A stretch of 39,108 nt of DNA from an uncultured Candidatus Saccharibacteria bacterium (GTDB taxonomy: Bacteria; Patescibacteriota; Saccharimonadia; Saccharimonadales; Saccharimonadaceae): positions 1-39,108 of the forward strand of contig CAMKFS010000003.1 in the NCBI GenBank assembly GCA_946411935.1. The letters are read 5' to 3'. This document shows positions 1 to 9,869 of this stretch, piece after piece; the stretch's first letter is position 1, and every line of letters begins with the position of its first letter. The translations under genes and the position numbers were made by a program. The notes beneath the pieces were generated by a model. The model did not search any database. It was not told where the DNA came from and was given only the letters and a program-made list of their open reading frames with translations.

Positions 1-48
1 AAAAAATGTGATAAAATGAGGAAAGTTTTTAATATAAAAGGTAAGAAT

Positions 49-531
49 ATGTCGTTTGAATTACTCAAAATGGTGGGTGATGCCCAGAAAAAGAAGGCCG
101 TCATTGACGTCCGTTCTGGTGATACTGTGCGTGTTTCACAGAAAATTAAGGAAGGTGACAAGTTCCGCATTCAGGTATTTGAAGGTACTGTAATTCGCGT
201 TGATCGCAAAGCTTCTCATACTGAGCGTATCGTTGTCCGTAAAGTTACGTCTGGTGTTGGTGTCGAGAAGAGCTTCTTGATGCACAGCCCACTCGTAGAA
301 AAGGTCGAGATTGTTCGCCGTGGCAAAGTCCGCCGCAACAACCTCCGCTATCTCCGTGAGCGCTCTGGTAAGTCCGCTCGTCTCACTCAGAAGGATTTCG
401 ATCGCCACGCAGTAAACGAACTCCCAGCTGAGGAAGAAGCTCCAGTTGAGGAAGCTCCAAAGGCTGAAGAAACCGCTGAAGCTGCAGAAGCAAAAGCAGA
501 AGCTCCAGCAGAAGAAAAGACGGAAGCTTAA
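49..531 (+). CDS. rplS: 50S ribosomal protein L19 with Ala/Glu-rich C-terminal tail
   Basis: ORF protein MSFELLKMVGDAQKKKAVIDVRSGDTVRVSQKIKEGDKFRIQVFEGTVI... matches the L19 pattern; the start is probably the internal Met at 49 rather than 16; ends TAA. Confidence 0.95.
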   Translation: MSFELLKMVGDAQKKKAVIDVRSGDTVRVSQKIKEGDKFRIQVFEGTVIRVDRKASHTERIVVRKVTSGVGVEKSFLMHSPLVEKVEIVRRGKVRRNNLRYLRERSGKSARLTQKDFDRHAVNELPAEEEAPVEEAPKAEETAEAAEAKAEAPAEEKTEA

Positions 532-534
532 AGC

Positions 535-1428
535 TTGAAAAAGCTCTTAGGAATAGATGAAGTAGGAAGAGGTCCCTGGGCGGGACCTCTTGTTGTTGGT
601 GCTTGCGTTCTGCGCGAACCGATCGACGGTTTAAACGACAGTAAAAAATTAACCGCGAAACGCCGCGAGGCTTTGGCGGCAGAAATACATAAAAAAGCCT
701 ACTGCGGACTGGGGTGGATCCCAGCAAAAGAACTCGATGAGCTTGGGCTCTCCGCTTCTCTGCGAAAAGCTTGTCGCGAAGCGGTCAAAGCCATCCAGAC
801 ACAAAAGCCCGAATTCAACGAAATAATCATCGACGGCACAATTAACTTCCTGAGCGATACGCCGCTCGGTAAATACGTTACGGTTCTTCCGAAAGCTGAT
901 GCGCTTGTACCGGAAGTATCTGCCGCCTCAATTATTGCAAAAGTTGCGCGCGACAACTATATGATTAAACTTGCAGAAAAATACCCAAATTATGGCTTCG
1001 AGAAACACGTCGGTTATGGCACTGCCCTTCACCGCGCTGCGCTAGAAAAATTTGGTCCTTGCGATGAGCATCGCAAAAGTTTTCGCCCGATTGCAGAATT
1101 GACGCATAATAACGAGGCTGGGCATAAGGGCGAAGATGCGGCGGCCGATTATCTCATTAAACATGGGCACGAAATCATAGCGCGAAACTGGAAAACAAAA
1201 TGGTGCGAAATTGACATCGTGTCTAAACTTGGAGGCATTCTGTATTTTACCGAAGTAAAATATCGTCGGGTTGGCGGTGGGCTCGATGCAATAACGCCCA
1301 AAAAGCAAGAGCAGATGCGCTTTGCGGCAGAAATGTATTTACAGGGCCACTCGGAAACTAGCGCTCGTCTCGCAACTGTCGCCGTCAGCGGCGATAACTA
1401 TATAGTCACTGACTTCGTCGAGATATAA
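535..1428 (+). CDS. rnhB: Ribonuclease HII fused to a YraN/UPF0102 endonuclease-like domain
   Basis: N-terminal GIDEVGRGPWAGPLVVGA and DSKKLTAKRRE (RNase HII motifs); C-terminal GHKGEDAAADYLIKHGHEIIARNWKTKWCEIDIVSKLGGILYFTEVKYR (YraN motif). TTG start, 3 nt after rplS stop. Confidence 0.93.
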   Translation: MKKLLGIDEVGRGPWAGPLVVGACVLREPIDGLNDSKKLTAKRREALAAEIHKKAYCGLGWIPAKELDELGLSASLRKACREAVKAIQTQKPEFNEIIIDGTINFLSDTPLGKYVTVLPKADALVPEVSAASIIAKVARDNYMIKLAEKYPNYGFEKHVGYGTALHRAALEKFGPCDEHRKSFRPIAELTHNNEAGHKGEDAAADYLIKHGHEIIARNWKTKWCEIDIVSKLGGILYFTEVKYRRVGGGLDAITPKKQEQMRFAAEMYLQGHSETSARLATVAVSGDNYIVTDFVEI

Positions 1429-1434
1429 TCTCTA

Positions 1435-1463
1435 TTGATTTTTCGGCGTAAAGATTATATAAT
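1435..1463 (+). promoter_or_regulatory. sigma70-type promoter, TTGATT-17-TATAAT
   Basis: ttgatt at 1435-1440, tataat at 1458-1463, 17-bp spacer, upstream of ORF 1511. Confidence 0.6.
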
Positions 1464-1510
1464 ATATATTACGTTTCTACGAGTTCTTTTTCAGAGAAAG
1501 AGGTGGTTGA

Positions 1511-2008
1511 ATGAAAGTCAAAAGAGGCAGTGTTGTGTATCTACAGAAGTATGATGCCGTTTTCATACTCCATGAGTTAAACTCAATTCCGGCAGGAATG
1601 CTAGAACAAATTTTCGATAACGACGATGGCTATATCTTTATGAATGGCTTTAATGACGGTCTAACCTTTGATATTAGGATCAAAGACCCAAATAGTGCCG
1701 ACTGGGTAATGAAGCAGGATTGGATTATCAATTTCGACGACTACAGAAAGCGCAAGGCTAAGGAGGTCGAGAGCTTCATGCAAGACTTTATTGATTACAT
1801 AGAGGCAAAGCTTGAAGCGTTCAATGAAGACGGTCCCGCCAAAAAAGATGAGGAAGAAATAGACAATTGGCTAAAGCGGCAACAACATAAACTCATGTCG
1901 TTAGATTTAATGGTCGGCTATCTAATCAAGAAAGCTCGATTCAAAGTGCCAAGAAGACGCCTAATTGATATATTCCGCCTTAAAAAATCAGAAGAGCCCT
2001 CGCTATAG
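1511..2008 (+). CDS. hypothetical protein
   Basis: 165-codon ORF with a full upstream promoter, SD-like agaggtgg and a terminator overlapping its stop. No family recognised. Confidence 0.75.
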   Translation: MKVKRGSVVYLQKYDAVFILHELNSIPAGMLEQIFDNDDGYIFMNGFNDGLTFDIRIKDPNSADWVMKQDWIINFDDYRKRKAKEVESFMQDFIDYIEAKLEAFNEDGPAKKDEEEIDNWLKRQQHKLMSLDLMVGYLIKKARFKVPRRRLIDIFRLKKSEEPSL

Positions 2009-2018
2009 AGGGCTTTTT
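1995..2018 (+). terminator. Rho-independent terminator
   Basis: agccctc gctata gagggct followed by TTTTT; overlaps the TAG stop of ORF 1511-2008. Confidence 0.8.
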
Positions 2019-2026
2019 GCTACCAA

Positions 2027-2770
2027 TTATTCTAATCCGCGAGTGGGCTCATTCGGGCAAGTAGCAAGAACTTTTTGCATGGCGAGTTTTTCGGCAGGAG
2101 TAACCCAAAGTTTATATTTATATTTAACCGAAATCTGACGCGCAACATATTGACAACGAAAAGCTTCATTACTCGGCAACCAAGTATCAGCAGCCTGGTC
2201 GGACTTTTCTTGATTGGCCGGGCCATCAACGGCGAGGAGGTTTAGTGGGTCCTGGCTGATTTCATAACGCGTATTCTTGTCAAGTAGACCGGCTCCGCTC
2301 GCCCAGGCATTACTAAGCGCGACAACATGATCAATTTGCACGGCGCTAGAAGTTGCTTCGCCGCGTTCAAATTGAATTATTTTGCCAGTGTACGGATCAT
2401 CGAGAGTGCCAGTCTGCACTTTGCAGGAATTCGCCTTGTATTCTATGTTTTTTAAATCACGAGCAAGAATCGCCTCGCGCGTATTACAGCCGCTTGCAGT
2501 CTGGCCCCAATTATCGTAAAAAGCTTTTCGATAGTATTTTTGCTCGGTATATTTATCCTTGACGGCTAAATTCTCGAGTACATCTTTCGCGAGCAAAGAA
2601 TCTGCTTTCGATTGCTCAAGTTTATACTCCGGCAACTTTCCGTCAGAAAAACCAAGCTGGCTCGCATATTCGTAAGACTTCGGATTAAATAGTACGAAAG
2701 CGCCAAAAGCCAACGCAGCAACAATTACTGCGCCAATGCGACGAATTTGATAGCGAGTCAAACGAGGCAT
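2027..2770 (-). CDS. membrane-anchored/secreted HNH endonuclease family protein (DUF1524-like, GmrSD C-terminal type)
   Basis: N-terminal TM/signal; AILARDLKNIEYKANSCKVQTGTLDDPYTG...VQIDHVVALSNAWASGA...DPLNLLAVDGPANQEKSDQAADTWLP typical of secreted DUF1524 HNH nucleases. Confidence 0.85.
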   Translation of the reverse strand: MPRLTRYQIRRIGAVIVAALAFGAFVLFNPKSYEYASQLGFSDGKLPEYKLEQSKADSLLAKDVLENLAVKDKYTEQKYYRKAFYDNWGQTASGCNTREAILARDLKNIEYKANSCKVQTGTLDDPYTGKIIQFERGEATSSAVQIDHVVALSNAWASGAGLLDKNTRYEISQDPLNLLAVDGPANQEKSDQAADTWLPSNEAFRCQYVARQISVKYKYKLWVTPAEKLAMQKVLATCPNEPTRGLE

Positions 2771-2772
2771 CC

Positions 2773-3312
2773 TTAGTAGTTCTCTGCCTGAATTTCAAAA
2801 TATGATTGCGGGTGATTACAGACTGGACATACTTCTGGCGCAGAATCGCCAATGTGAATATAGCCACAGTTGCGGCACTTCCAGACCGTTACGCCATCAC
2901 CCTTGAAGACCATGCCTTTCTCGATATTTTCGACGAGTTTAAGGTAGCGCTCCTCGTGATGCTTCTCGATTTCGCCGACTTTTTCAAATAGATCAGCAAT
3001 CTCATTGAAGCCTTCTTCGCGTGCTTCCTCGGCGAATTTTTTATACATATCAGTATACTCATAATTCTCACCGGCAGCAGCATCCTTGAGGTTGGTCATC
3101 GTGTCAGCGACGCCATCATGGAGAAGCTTGTACCAAATCTTGGCATGCTCTTTTTCGTTGTCGCTAGTCTCCTGGAAGATGGCAGCAATTTGCTCATAGC
3201 CTTCTTTCTTTGCTTTGCTTGCATAGAACTGATATTTTACGCGCGCCTGCGATTCGCCTGCGAACGCGGCGTTTAAGTTTTTCTCTGTTTTTGTGCCTTT
3301 AATTTCTGCCAT
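2773..3312 (-). CDS. rbr: rubrerythrin
   Basis: Di-iron N-terminal domain ([45 protein letters not shown]) plus rubredoxin-like [30 protein letters not shown]. Confidence 0.95.
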   Translation of the reverse strand: MAEIKGTKTEKNLNAAFAGESQARVKYQFYASKAKKEGYEQIAAIFQETSDNEKEHAKIWYKLLHDGVADTMTNLKDAAAGENYEYTDMYKKFAEEAREEGFNEIADLFEKVGEIEKHHEERYLKLVENIEKGMVFKGDGVTVWKCRNCGYIHIGDSAPEVCPVCNHPQSYFEIQAENY

Positions 3313-3356
3313 AATCCTCCTATTTTATTCTATTTTAACAGATTAGCGTCAGATGG

Positions 3357-3362
3357 TATAAT
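3357..3362 (+). promoter_or_regulatory. -10 box (TATAAT) of ruvB with an apparently leaderless start
   Basis: ggTATAATaatagatATG: only 7 nt between the -10 hexamer and the ATG at 3370. Confidence 0.6.
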
Positions 3363-3369
3363 AATAGAT

Positions 3370-4371
3370 ATGGCAATTGAGAGAGTTATCGACACGAGCC
3401 TACATGAAGATGACGGCGAAGAAAATATCGTCGAATTTAGCTTGCGTCCGACCAGCTTCGAAGAATACATCGGTCAGGATCGCTTAAAAACTAATCTCAA
3501 ACTCGCGATTGAAGCCGCAAAGAAACGCGGCGACGTACTAGATCATATATTATTATATGGTCCTCCAGGACTTGGCAAGACAACAATGGCCGGAGTGATT
3601 GCGCGCGAGATGAATGCAAACTTTCGCGCCACCTCCGCCCCGTCAATTGAAAAGGCCGGCGACTTAGCAAGTATCCTAACTAGTTTGTCGGATGGAGATA
3701 TCTTGTTTATTGATGAAATCCATCGCTTGAGACGCGCGGTCGAGGAAATCCTATATTCCGCTATGGAAGATTACAAACTCGACATCGTAATCGGAAAAGG
3801 TACCACAGCGCACAGCGTGAAACTAGATTTGCCACGCTTCACATTAATTGGCGCTACAACACAGGCTGGTAACCTTGCTGGTCCATTACGTGATCGTTTT
3901 GGGCATAATTTCCGTCTTGAATATTACGCAGATAAAGATATTCAGAAGATTATTGAGCGTTCCGCAAAACTGCTCGACACAAAGATTGAGCCAGAAGCAG
4001 CTTCGCTACTTGCAAAGCGATCACGTCTAACACCACGCATCGCCAACCGCCTGTTGAAGCGTGTTCGCGATTATGCCGACGTTAATGGCGACGGCATCAT
4101 AGATATGCCAGCAACTAATGGCGCGCTCGAATTGCTCGAAATTGACGAGCTTGGCCTAGATCCAGCCGATCGAAATATGCTAAATCTTATGATCGACAAG
4201 TACGGGAATCGGCCTGTCGGCCTAAATACAATCGCCGCTTTAACCGGCGACGAGGCTTCTACGATTGAGGATTATTTTGAGCCATATCTTATTCAGATTG
4301 GCATGATTCAGCGCACACCAAAAGGCCGCATTATTACAGAAAATGCAAAGAAGCATCTCGGAAGAGCTTAA
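3370..4371 (+). CDS. ruvB: Holliday junction branch migration helicase RuvB
   Basis: LRPTSFEEYIGQDRLKTNLKLAIEAAKKRGDVLDHILLYGPPGLGKTTMAGVIAREM...LFIDEIHRL is characteristic of RuvB. Confidence 0.97.
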   Translation: MAIERVIDTSLHEDDGEENIVEFSLRPTSFEEYIGQDRLKTNLKLAIEAAKKRGDVLDHILLYGPPGLGKTTMAGVIAREMNANFRATSAPSIEKAGDLASILTSLSDGDILFIDEIHRLRRAVEEILYSAMEDYKLDIVIGKGTTAHSVKLDLPRFTLIGATTQAGNLAGPLRDRFGHNFRLEYYADKDIQKIIERSAKLLDTKIEPEAASLLAKRSRLTPRIANRLLKRVRDYADVNGDGIIDMPATNGALELLEIDELGLDPADRNMLNLMIDKYGNRPVGLNTIAALTGDEASTIEDYFEPYLIQIGMIQRTPKGRIITENAKKHLGRA

Positions 4372-6011
4372 TTTTTAGGCTCAGTCGGCTTTGCGTTTTT
4401 GAAGAGAATTTTGACAATACGATTGATGATTGGCTGAACTTCTTTAATCTTAAATAGAACACAAACTACAAGATAGAATGCAAGGCTAACAACCGAAATA
4501 ATGCAGAACTTCGGGAAGGTCGAGAAGAAGGAGTTATCGGTCGCGCGAAGCGGCAATAATTTTGTAAGAATATACGAAACGACTCCGGCAAGCATGGCAG
4601 CAATCGTCATTTTGAATGCAGTCTTCCAAAAAGCGCGGTCGAGGAGATGGCGCTCACGGTTTTGGATAAGCAACAATACACCCACTTCAAATACAGCAGA
4701 AATACTCGTTGCATAAGCGAGGCCTTCTGGACCATAATTCCAAATACTAAATAGGACGGCAAATACTATCTGAACAATGAAAGCGACAATCGAAATAATG
4801 AGCGGAGTTTTCGCGTTTTGACGAGCATAAAAACCGCGCGCAACAATATGATACATTGACTGCGTAATAATCGCGATAATGAATGCGCCGAGAACGCTAG
4901 CAATCTTCGGATCACCACCATTCTTGATAAAGTTCACAACGTAACCGCGCGTGAAGAATGCAATTAGAGCAATCGGCATCGATATTAAAATAATCGTGCT
5001 CAACGCTGAGCGATAAGTCTCACGAAACGCCTCTTTATCCCCGCGTCCCGCCTCTTCTGTTAGCTTCGGGAAGAAAGCAGTCGAAATCGCAACGCCAATT
5101 AAGTTCACTGGCATGGAGTGAAGCGACGAAGCTTGCTGATAAGCACGAATCGATTGTTCACCCATACGAGATGCAAGATTCGTGTTAACGATACTCATGA
5201 CGTAATCAATGCCCTGGTCTGCTGAGCGCGATGGAAGAAGGCGAAGAACCTTACGAAAGCCCTGATTGCGCCAACTGATTTTAAAATTGTAGTCAAAGCC
5301 AAGACCAATAAGACCGATGATACTGACGCCAAGCTGAAGCAACGCGCCAAAAACGACTCCGAGTGCGACGCCCATAATTCCGCCCTCAAATATCTGGATG
5401 CCAAATATATTAATTCCGTTCGTAAACACTAGAATGCCTACGATGATTCCGATATTGTAAAGTGCCGGTGCGAGCGAGTAGAAAATGAAACGCCCAACCG
5501 CCTGCTGCATACTCGATAGTACTGTAGAAATCGAAAACAAGAATGGATTGATTGCAATCACGCGCATCATATTAATCGCCAGAGACATTGCCGATTCGTT
5601 GAGGCCCGGTGCGACAATATAACGAACTAGTGGGTCAGCAAAAATCATGATAAGAATAGAAGCAACGAGACTGATAAAGGCTAGGAAATTAAGCGTACTA
5701 GTGCTAAGCTCCCAGGCAGACTTCTTATTGCCCGCAACAAGACGCTGGTTGAAGACTGGGACGAATGTTACCGCTAGTGCGCCAGATGTAATAATAAAGA
5801 AAAGAAAATCCGGGACAGTGAAGGCTGCTGTATAGGCATCTAGCCCTGCAGGATAGGTATCATAATACATAGTATTAAGCCAGCGATCGCGGAAAATTCC
5901 GAGCAGAGCGGAAATGAGAGTCGAGCTAGCAATCACGATTGCAGCAGTCTTAACAGAAAGACGCTGATTCGCTAGCGAGACAACCGATCTAAAGTGAATT
6001 TTATGCTTCAT
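4368..6011 (-). CDS. murJ: MurJ/MviN lipid II flippase family
   Basis: 547-aa polytopic protein; TAAIVIASSTLISALLGIFRDRWL, GALAVTFVPVFNQRL and ARGFYARQNAKTPLIISI match MurJ. The stop overlaps the ruvB stop (convergent). Confidence 0.92.
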   Translation of the reverse strand: MKHKIHFRSVVSLANQRLSVKTAAIVIASSTLISALLGIFRDRWLNTMYYDTYPAGLDAYTAAFTVPDFLFFIITSGALAVTFVPVFNQRLVAGNKKSAWELSTSTLNFLAFISLVASILIMIFADPLVRYIVAPGLNESAMSLAINMMRVIAINPFLFSISTVLSSMQQAVGRFIFYSLAPALYNIGIIVGILVFTNGINIFGIQIFEGGIMGVALGVVFGALLQLGVSIIGLIGLGFDYNFKISWRNQGFRKVLRLLPSRSADQGIDYVMSIVNTNLASRMGEQSIRAYQQASSLHSMPVNLIGVAISTAFFPKLTEEAGRGDKEAFRETYRSALSTIILISMPIALIAFFTRGYVVNFIKNGGDPKIASVLGAFIIAIITQSMYHIVARGFYARQNAKTPLIISIVAFIVQIVFAVLFSIWNYGPEGLAYATSISAVFEVGVLLLIQNRERHLLDRAFWKTAFKMTIAAMLAGVVSYILTKLLPLRATDNSFFSTFPKFCIISVVSLAFYLVVCVLFKIKEVQPIINRIVKILFKNAKPTEPKN

Positions 6012-6028
6012 ACTATGCTTATTATACC

Positions 6029-7924
6029 TTAATCATGTAGCTTTGCCGCTGTTGGCATAGTAGTGCCCTTCAGAATAGCAGCAACTTCTTTTTCTTCCAA
6101 AGTTTCTTTTTCGAGCAGAGCCTCAGCAAGCTCGTCGAGATGCTTTTTGTTGGCTTTCAACACAGCTTCCGCGCGCGAATTCGCTTCTTTCGTAAGCGAT
6201 TCAATCTCCGCATCGATAAGCTCAGAAGTTTTCTCGGAGTAAGTCTTAGCACGGTCGCCAAAGAAGTTAACCTCGTCAGAATTAAAGACTTGGTCGCGAA
6301 GCTTAACGCCCATACCTTCTTGCGAAACCATCTCGCGTGCAAGCTCAGCGACATGTTGAAGATCAGAGCTTGCGCCAGTCGTAATGCCGTCGACGCCAAG
6401 GATTAGACGCTCCGCAACGCGGCCGCCCATTGCGCGAGCAAGGACATCTTTCAGTTCGTAGACATTCTTGTAGCTGCGATCTTCAGGTGGAAGGAACCAC
6501 GTAACACCACCGGTGCGACCACGAGGAATAATAGTAACCTTATGAACAGGATCAGAATCCGGCAAGACATGGCCAACAATTGCGTGACCGGCTTCATGAT
6601 AAGCAGTAATTTTACGTTCTTGCTCATTCATAACCTTCGATTTGCGTTCTGGGCCAATCGCTACACGCTCAAATGCCTCAGTAACATCATCGTTCGTGAT
6701 TACTTTGCGATTATTGCGCGCAGCACCAATTGCGGCTTCGTTTGCGATATTTGCGAGGTCGGCACCGCTCGAACCAGCAGTCTTAGCAGCAAGCGCATCG
6801 AGATTAACATCGTCCGCGATTGGCTTATTCTTAAAGTGGACTTTAAGAATTTCAACACGATCCTTGCGCTCCGGGAGCGTAACATTAACATGGCGATCAA
6901 AACGACCTGGGCGAAGAAGTGCTTTATCGAGCATATCGACACGGTTAGTAGCCGCGATTACGATTACACCAGTTTCATTATCGAAACCATCCATTTCGAC
7001 GAGAATCTGATTGAGCGTCTGCTCGTCTTCGCGGCCAGCACCGCCACGAGCATCGCGCTTATGTGCGACCGCATCAATTTCATCGATGAAGATAATACTA
7101 GGAGAATTTTTCTTCGCCTTAGCAAAGAGATCACGGACACGAGATGCGCCGACACCAACAAACATTTCGGCAAACTCAGAGCCAGAAATCGAGAAAAATG
7201 GGACGTTTGCTTCGCCAGCGACAGCACGAGCCATGAGAGTTTTACCGGTACCAGGGTCGCCCGCTAGCAGAACGCCGCGCGGAATCTTGGCACCAACTTT
7301 TTCGTATTTCTTTGGGTTCTTGAGAAAATCTACGACTTCGGATAGGTCCTGTTTTGCAGCCTCATTGCCAGCAACGTCAGTGAAGAGAACCTTCTTTTTC
7401 TCATTGCCATATAGGCGAGCTTTTGCCTTGCCGAATCCCATATTCTGGTTGTTCATATTCTGCGCTTGGCGCATCATGAAAATTAGAAAACCGATAATTA
7501 AAACAACCGGGACAACGATCAAAGCAATATCCATAATCGTGCCAAAGATATCAGTGTTGTCTTTAATTTCGACAGCAACTTTGCCTTCGTTAATAACTTC
7601 CTCGAAGCCCTGCTCTTGAAGCGTGCCAGATCCGTCCTTGCGAGAAATCATATTCTTTGGCAAGTCCGTGTTGTCTTTGGCGGTAATTTTTAATTCATTA
7701 CCAGTTACTTCAATTTTCTCTAGCTTCTCTTCCCTAGCGTAACTGAGAATTTCTGTAATATTACGTTCTTCAGCATTCTTGAAGTCGCCGCCATTGAGGC
7801 TAGTCGTAAAGGAATAGGCGATTAATAAAATAATTGCCCAGAAGACACCGAGTCTAATGAAATTTAACACTTTGTTTGGTTTCTGCGGTTTTTTCTTGCC
7901 GGCAGTATTCTTATATTCTGGCAC
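6029..7924 (-). CDS. ftsH: ATP-dependent zinc metalloprotease FtsH
   Basis: AAA module ([28 protein letters not shown]) and HEAGH zinc motif ([15 protein letters not shown]). Confidence 0.97.
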   Translation of the reverse strand: MPEYKNTAGKKKPQKPNKVLNFIRLGVFWAIILLIAYSFTTSLNGGDFKNAEERNITEILSYAREEKLEKIEVTGNELKITAKDNTDLPKNMISRKDGSGTLQEQGFEEVINEGKVAVEIKDNTDIFGTIMDIALIVVPVVLIIGFLIFMMRQAQNMNNQNMGFGKAKARLYGNEKKKVLFTDVAGNEAAKQDLSEVVDFLKNPKKYEKVGAKIPRGVLLAGDPGTGKTLMARAVAGEANVPFFSISGSEFAEMFVGVGASRVRDLFAKAKKNSPSIIFIDEIDAVAHKRDARGGAGREDEQTLNQILVEMDGFDNETGVIVIAATNRVDMLDKALLRPGRFDRHVNVTLPERKDRVEILKVHFKNKPIADDVNLDALAAKTAGSSGADLANIANEAAIGAARNNRKVITNDDVTEAFERVAIGPERKSKVMNEQERKITAYHEAGHAIVGHVLPDSDPVHKVTIIPRGRTGGVTWFLPPEDRSYKNVYELKDVLARAMGGRVAERLILGVDGITTGASSDLQHVAELAREMVSQEGMGVKLRDQVFNSDEVNFFGDRAKTYSEKTSELIDAEIESLTKEANSRAEAVLKANKKHLDELAEALLEKETLEEKEVAAILKGTTMPTAAKLHD

Positions 7925-8031
7925 GTTTCACTCCTATAAAGTCAATATATTTATTATATCACGGACGGTTGGCCGAACAGCTTATCTCCTGTTATTTTGC
8001 GTAGTTCTTGCACGTCTTTTCTTCGCGCGTC

Positions 8032-8059
8032 TTGACTATTTTTAGTTTTGTTGTAAAAT
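8032..8059 (+). promoter_or_regulatory. sigma70-type promoter, TTGACT-16-TAAAAT
   Basis: ttgact at 8032-8037, taaaat at 8054-8059 upstream of ORF 8113. Confidence 0.55.
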
Positions 8060-8112
8060 AGTGGCAGTAATTGCACATTAATGTCCCAAGTATTATGAGA
8101 GGAGGTGGGGAT

Positions 8113-8697
8113 ATGGCTACTCATAAACTGTTTATCGATAATTATAGCGTCACTAAGTATAGAGTCGGAAATGCTCGCTCCGTCGAATATAGCTATGACA
8201 GCGACGAGCATAGACTCGACATCTTCTGGAGAGACGAAAAAGTATTCTCGAAAGATAACGTTATGCCTGGCGATGCATTCTATGTAACCTGCGACGGCGG
8301 AGCGCCAGCGATTGAAGTCCTGCATTTGCCTAAGCATCCGAGCGATTTACTAATGTACATCCTTGGATTTGGTAAAGGAATTCGGAGTCATAATAAACGT
8401 GCTTTTATGGCGGCATTAGGTAGAGAACGTATAAAAAAATTCGCCGACGATCGCGATGAATATTACTTCGACGGCGAGCATTATGACTTTCGTTATTACA
8501 AAGATCCGAAAGGACGCATTTACCATTTGTCTGCATTCATTGCTTGCGATTTGTCTAGAGATGAATATTTCGAAATACTAACAGAATGGCCATATGAAAT
8601 TCGATTTCCGCGCGTTTTCTTAAGGCATATTTTTCGAGAGAAATTCGAGCTGAGCGATCGAGACGTAGATGATATTTTTAGAATATGGGACAGATAA
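8113..8697 (+). CDS. hypothetical protein
   Basis: ORF with strong SD gagaggaggtggggat before ATG at 8113 (the ORF track starts upstream at 8071); followed by a terminator. Confidence 0.75.
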   Translation: MATHKLFIDNYSVTKYRVGNARSVEYSYDSDEHRLDIFWRDEKVFSKDNVMPGDAFYVTCDGGAPAIEVLHLPKHPSDLLMYILGFGKGIRSHNKRAFMAALGRERIKKFADDRDEYYFDGEHYDFRYYKDPKGRIYHLSAFIACDLSRDEYFEILTEWPYEIRFPRVFLRHIFREKFELSDRDVDDIFRIWDR

Positions 8698-8732
8698 AAA
8701 TCCGGGCCGCAATACTGGACCCGGATTTTTCT
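8695..8732 (+). terminator. Rho-independent terminator
   Basis: aaaaatccggg ... cccggattttt hairpin with T-run immediately after the TAA of ORF 8113-8697. Confidence 0.85.
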
Positions 8733-8745
8733 TGCAATAGTAAAA

Positions 8746-8821
8746 TGGTCGGGGCGACCCGATTCGAACGGGCGACCTCGCAGTCCCGAACCGCGCGCGC
8801 TACCAGCTGCGCCACGCCCCG
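8746..8821 (-). tRNA. tRNA-Pro (CGG)
   Basis: Reverse complement CGGGGCGTGGCGCAGCTGGTAGCGC...CGCGG-TTCGGGA-CTGCG...GTTCGAAT...CGCCCCGACCA; 7-bp acceptor stem, encoded CCA, anticodon CGG. Confidence 0.93.
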
Positions 8822-8837
8822 ACTAGGAGATATTATA

Positions 8838-9728
8838 TCACTCTTTCTCTAGCTTGACGATTGCATACAGTTTGCCGTCAGAAAAAACCATGCTCGAATA
8901 TTCAGTCACCCGCCAGCCTTCGCGCTCGTATTTTGCGTGCGGCTGGCCGCTCTTATCGATAGTCGTAATAAACCATGTCGCCAACTCGTCACTCATAGTA
9001 GTCGAAAAATTCATCTCATGATATATTTTACGTCCAGAATAGAATGCCAGCACATCGGCGAGCTCATCTGAATCGCAGACGATGCTAGTATTTTGCTCGT
9101 TATCAAGAACAGCAATTGTCTGGCCCAAATCCTTGCCGGCCGATGGTTTTTGCGCATATAGAGCAATTAGACCACAAACATTAAATACTAACAGTACAAC
9201 AAAAGAAATCCAGGCGAATCTCGGTAGTTTTAATCGATGCCGCAAGATAATTCGCATAATAATAGATAGGACCAAAAATACTTCTAGTGATATAAAAATC
9301 CATGAGTTAATGCTCTGGCCCAGAGCAACGAAAAGTGGCGAACTGGCGGCCAAAAATGAAACTAAAAGCGCGATCTTTAAACCGAAGGTTCTTCGAATAG
9401 TTAGATAGATTAGTAAAACAAGCAACGCACCGCATAAAACAGACAACATGCGCATTGCAAAATCAGTATGCCCAAGAAAATGAGACCATGTTTTTAAGAT
9501 AAGAATATATAGCGGCGATTGCTGTTCGTTCACTGCAACACTTAGAACTTTCGGGAATTCTGTCTGCACAAGATTAGCGCATTTTACCTCGCTCGAGCTA
9601 AGCGAGCGATTAATACTAACTATACAGAAGGCCATAAATAATAAGCCAAACGCCATTGGAGCGATCATCGCAATAATACGCTTGCGACTTCGCATATAGC
9701 GATAAAGACTGTCTAGGTATTTAGCCAT
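8838..9728 (-). CDS. short GT-C (GT39/ArnT-like) membrane glycosyltransferase-like protein
   Basis: NEQQSPLYILILKTWSHFLGHTDFAMRMLSVLCGALLVLLIYLTIRRTFGLKIALLVSFLAASSP resembles the 'HPPLYYLLLKLW..G.SEFALRLPSALFG' block of GT39-type proteins; multiple TMs. One of only two called genes ending in TGA (in-frame TAG 5 codons later). Confidence 0.65.
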   Translation of the reverse strand: MAKYLDSLYRYMRSRKRIIAMIAPMAFGLLFMAFCIVSINRSLSSSEVKCANLVQTEFPKVLSVAVNEQQSPLYILILKTWSHFLGHTDFAMRMLSVLCGALLVLLIYLTIRRTFGLKIALLVSFLAASSPLFVALGQSINSWIFISLEVFLVLSIIMRIILRHRLKLPRFAWISFVVLLVFNVCGLIALYAQKPSAGKDLGQTIAVLDNEQNTSIVCDSDELADVLAFYSGRKIYHEMNFSTTMSDELATWFITTIDKSGQPHAKYEREGWRVTEYSSMVFSDGKLYAIVKLEKE

Positions 9729-9768
9729 AAATTAATTATATCCTGCTATGTTATAATAACTCTATCGT

Positions 9769-9855
9769 GCCCGCGTGGCGGAATTGGTAGACGCGCTAGC
9801 TTCAGGTGCTAGTGTCCTTACGGATGTACTGGTTCGAGTCCAGCCGCGGGCACCA
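9769..9855 (+). tRNA. tRNA-Leu (CAG)
   Basis: gcccgcg...cgcgggc acceptor stem, long variable arm, loop TTCAGGT (anticodon CAG), encoded CCA. Confidence 0.95.
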
Positions 9856-9869
9856 TTTTTTATGACTTT

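Noticed and set aside
2027-2770. HNH protein as part of a restriction/GmrSD defence system
   Set aside because: It is a single membrane-anchored DUF1524 protein without GmrS/ATPase partner genes, next to rubrerythrin; more likely an extracellular nuclease for nucleotide acquisition.
6140-7619. Long antisense ORFs across ftsH (e.g. 6542-7267, 7011-7619)
   Set aside because: They lie opposite a strongly conserved ftsH and have no RBS, promoter or protein-family resemblance; shadow ORFs.
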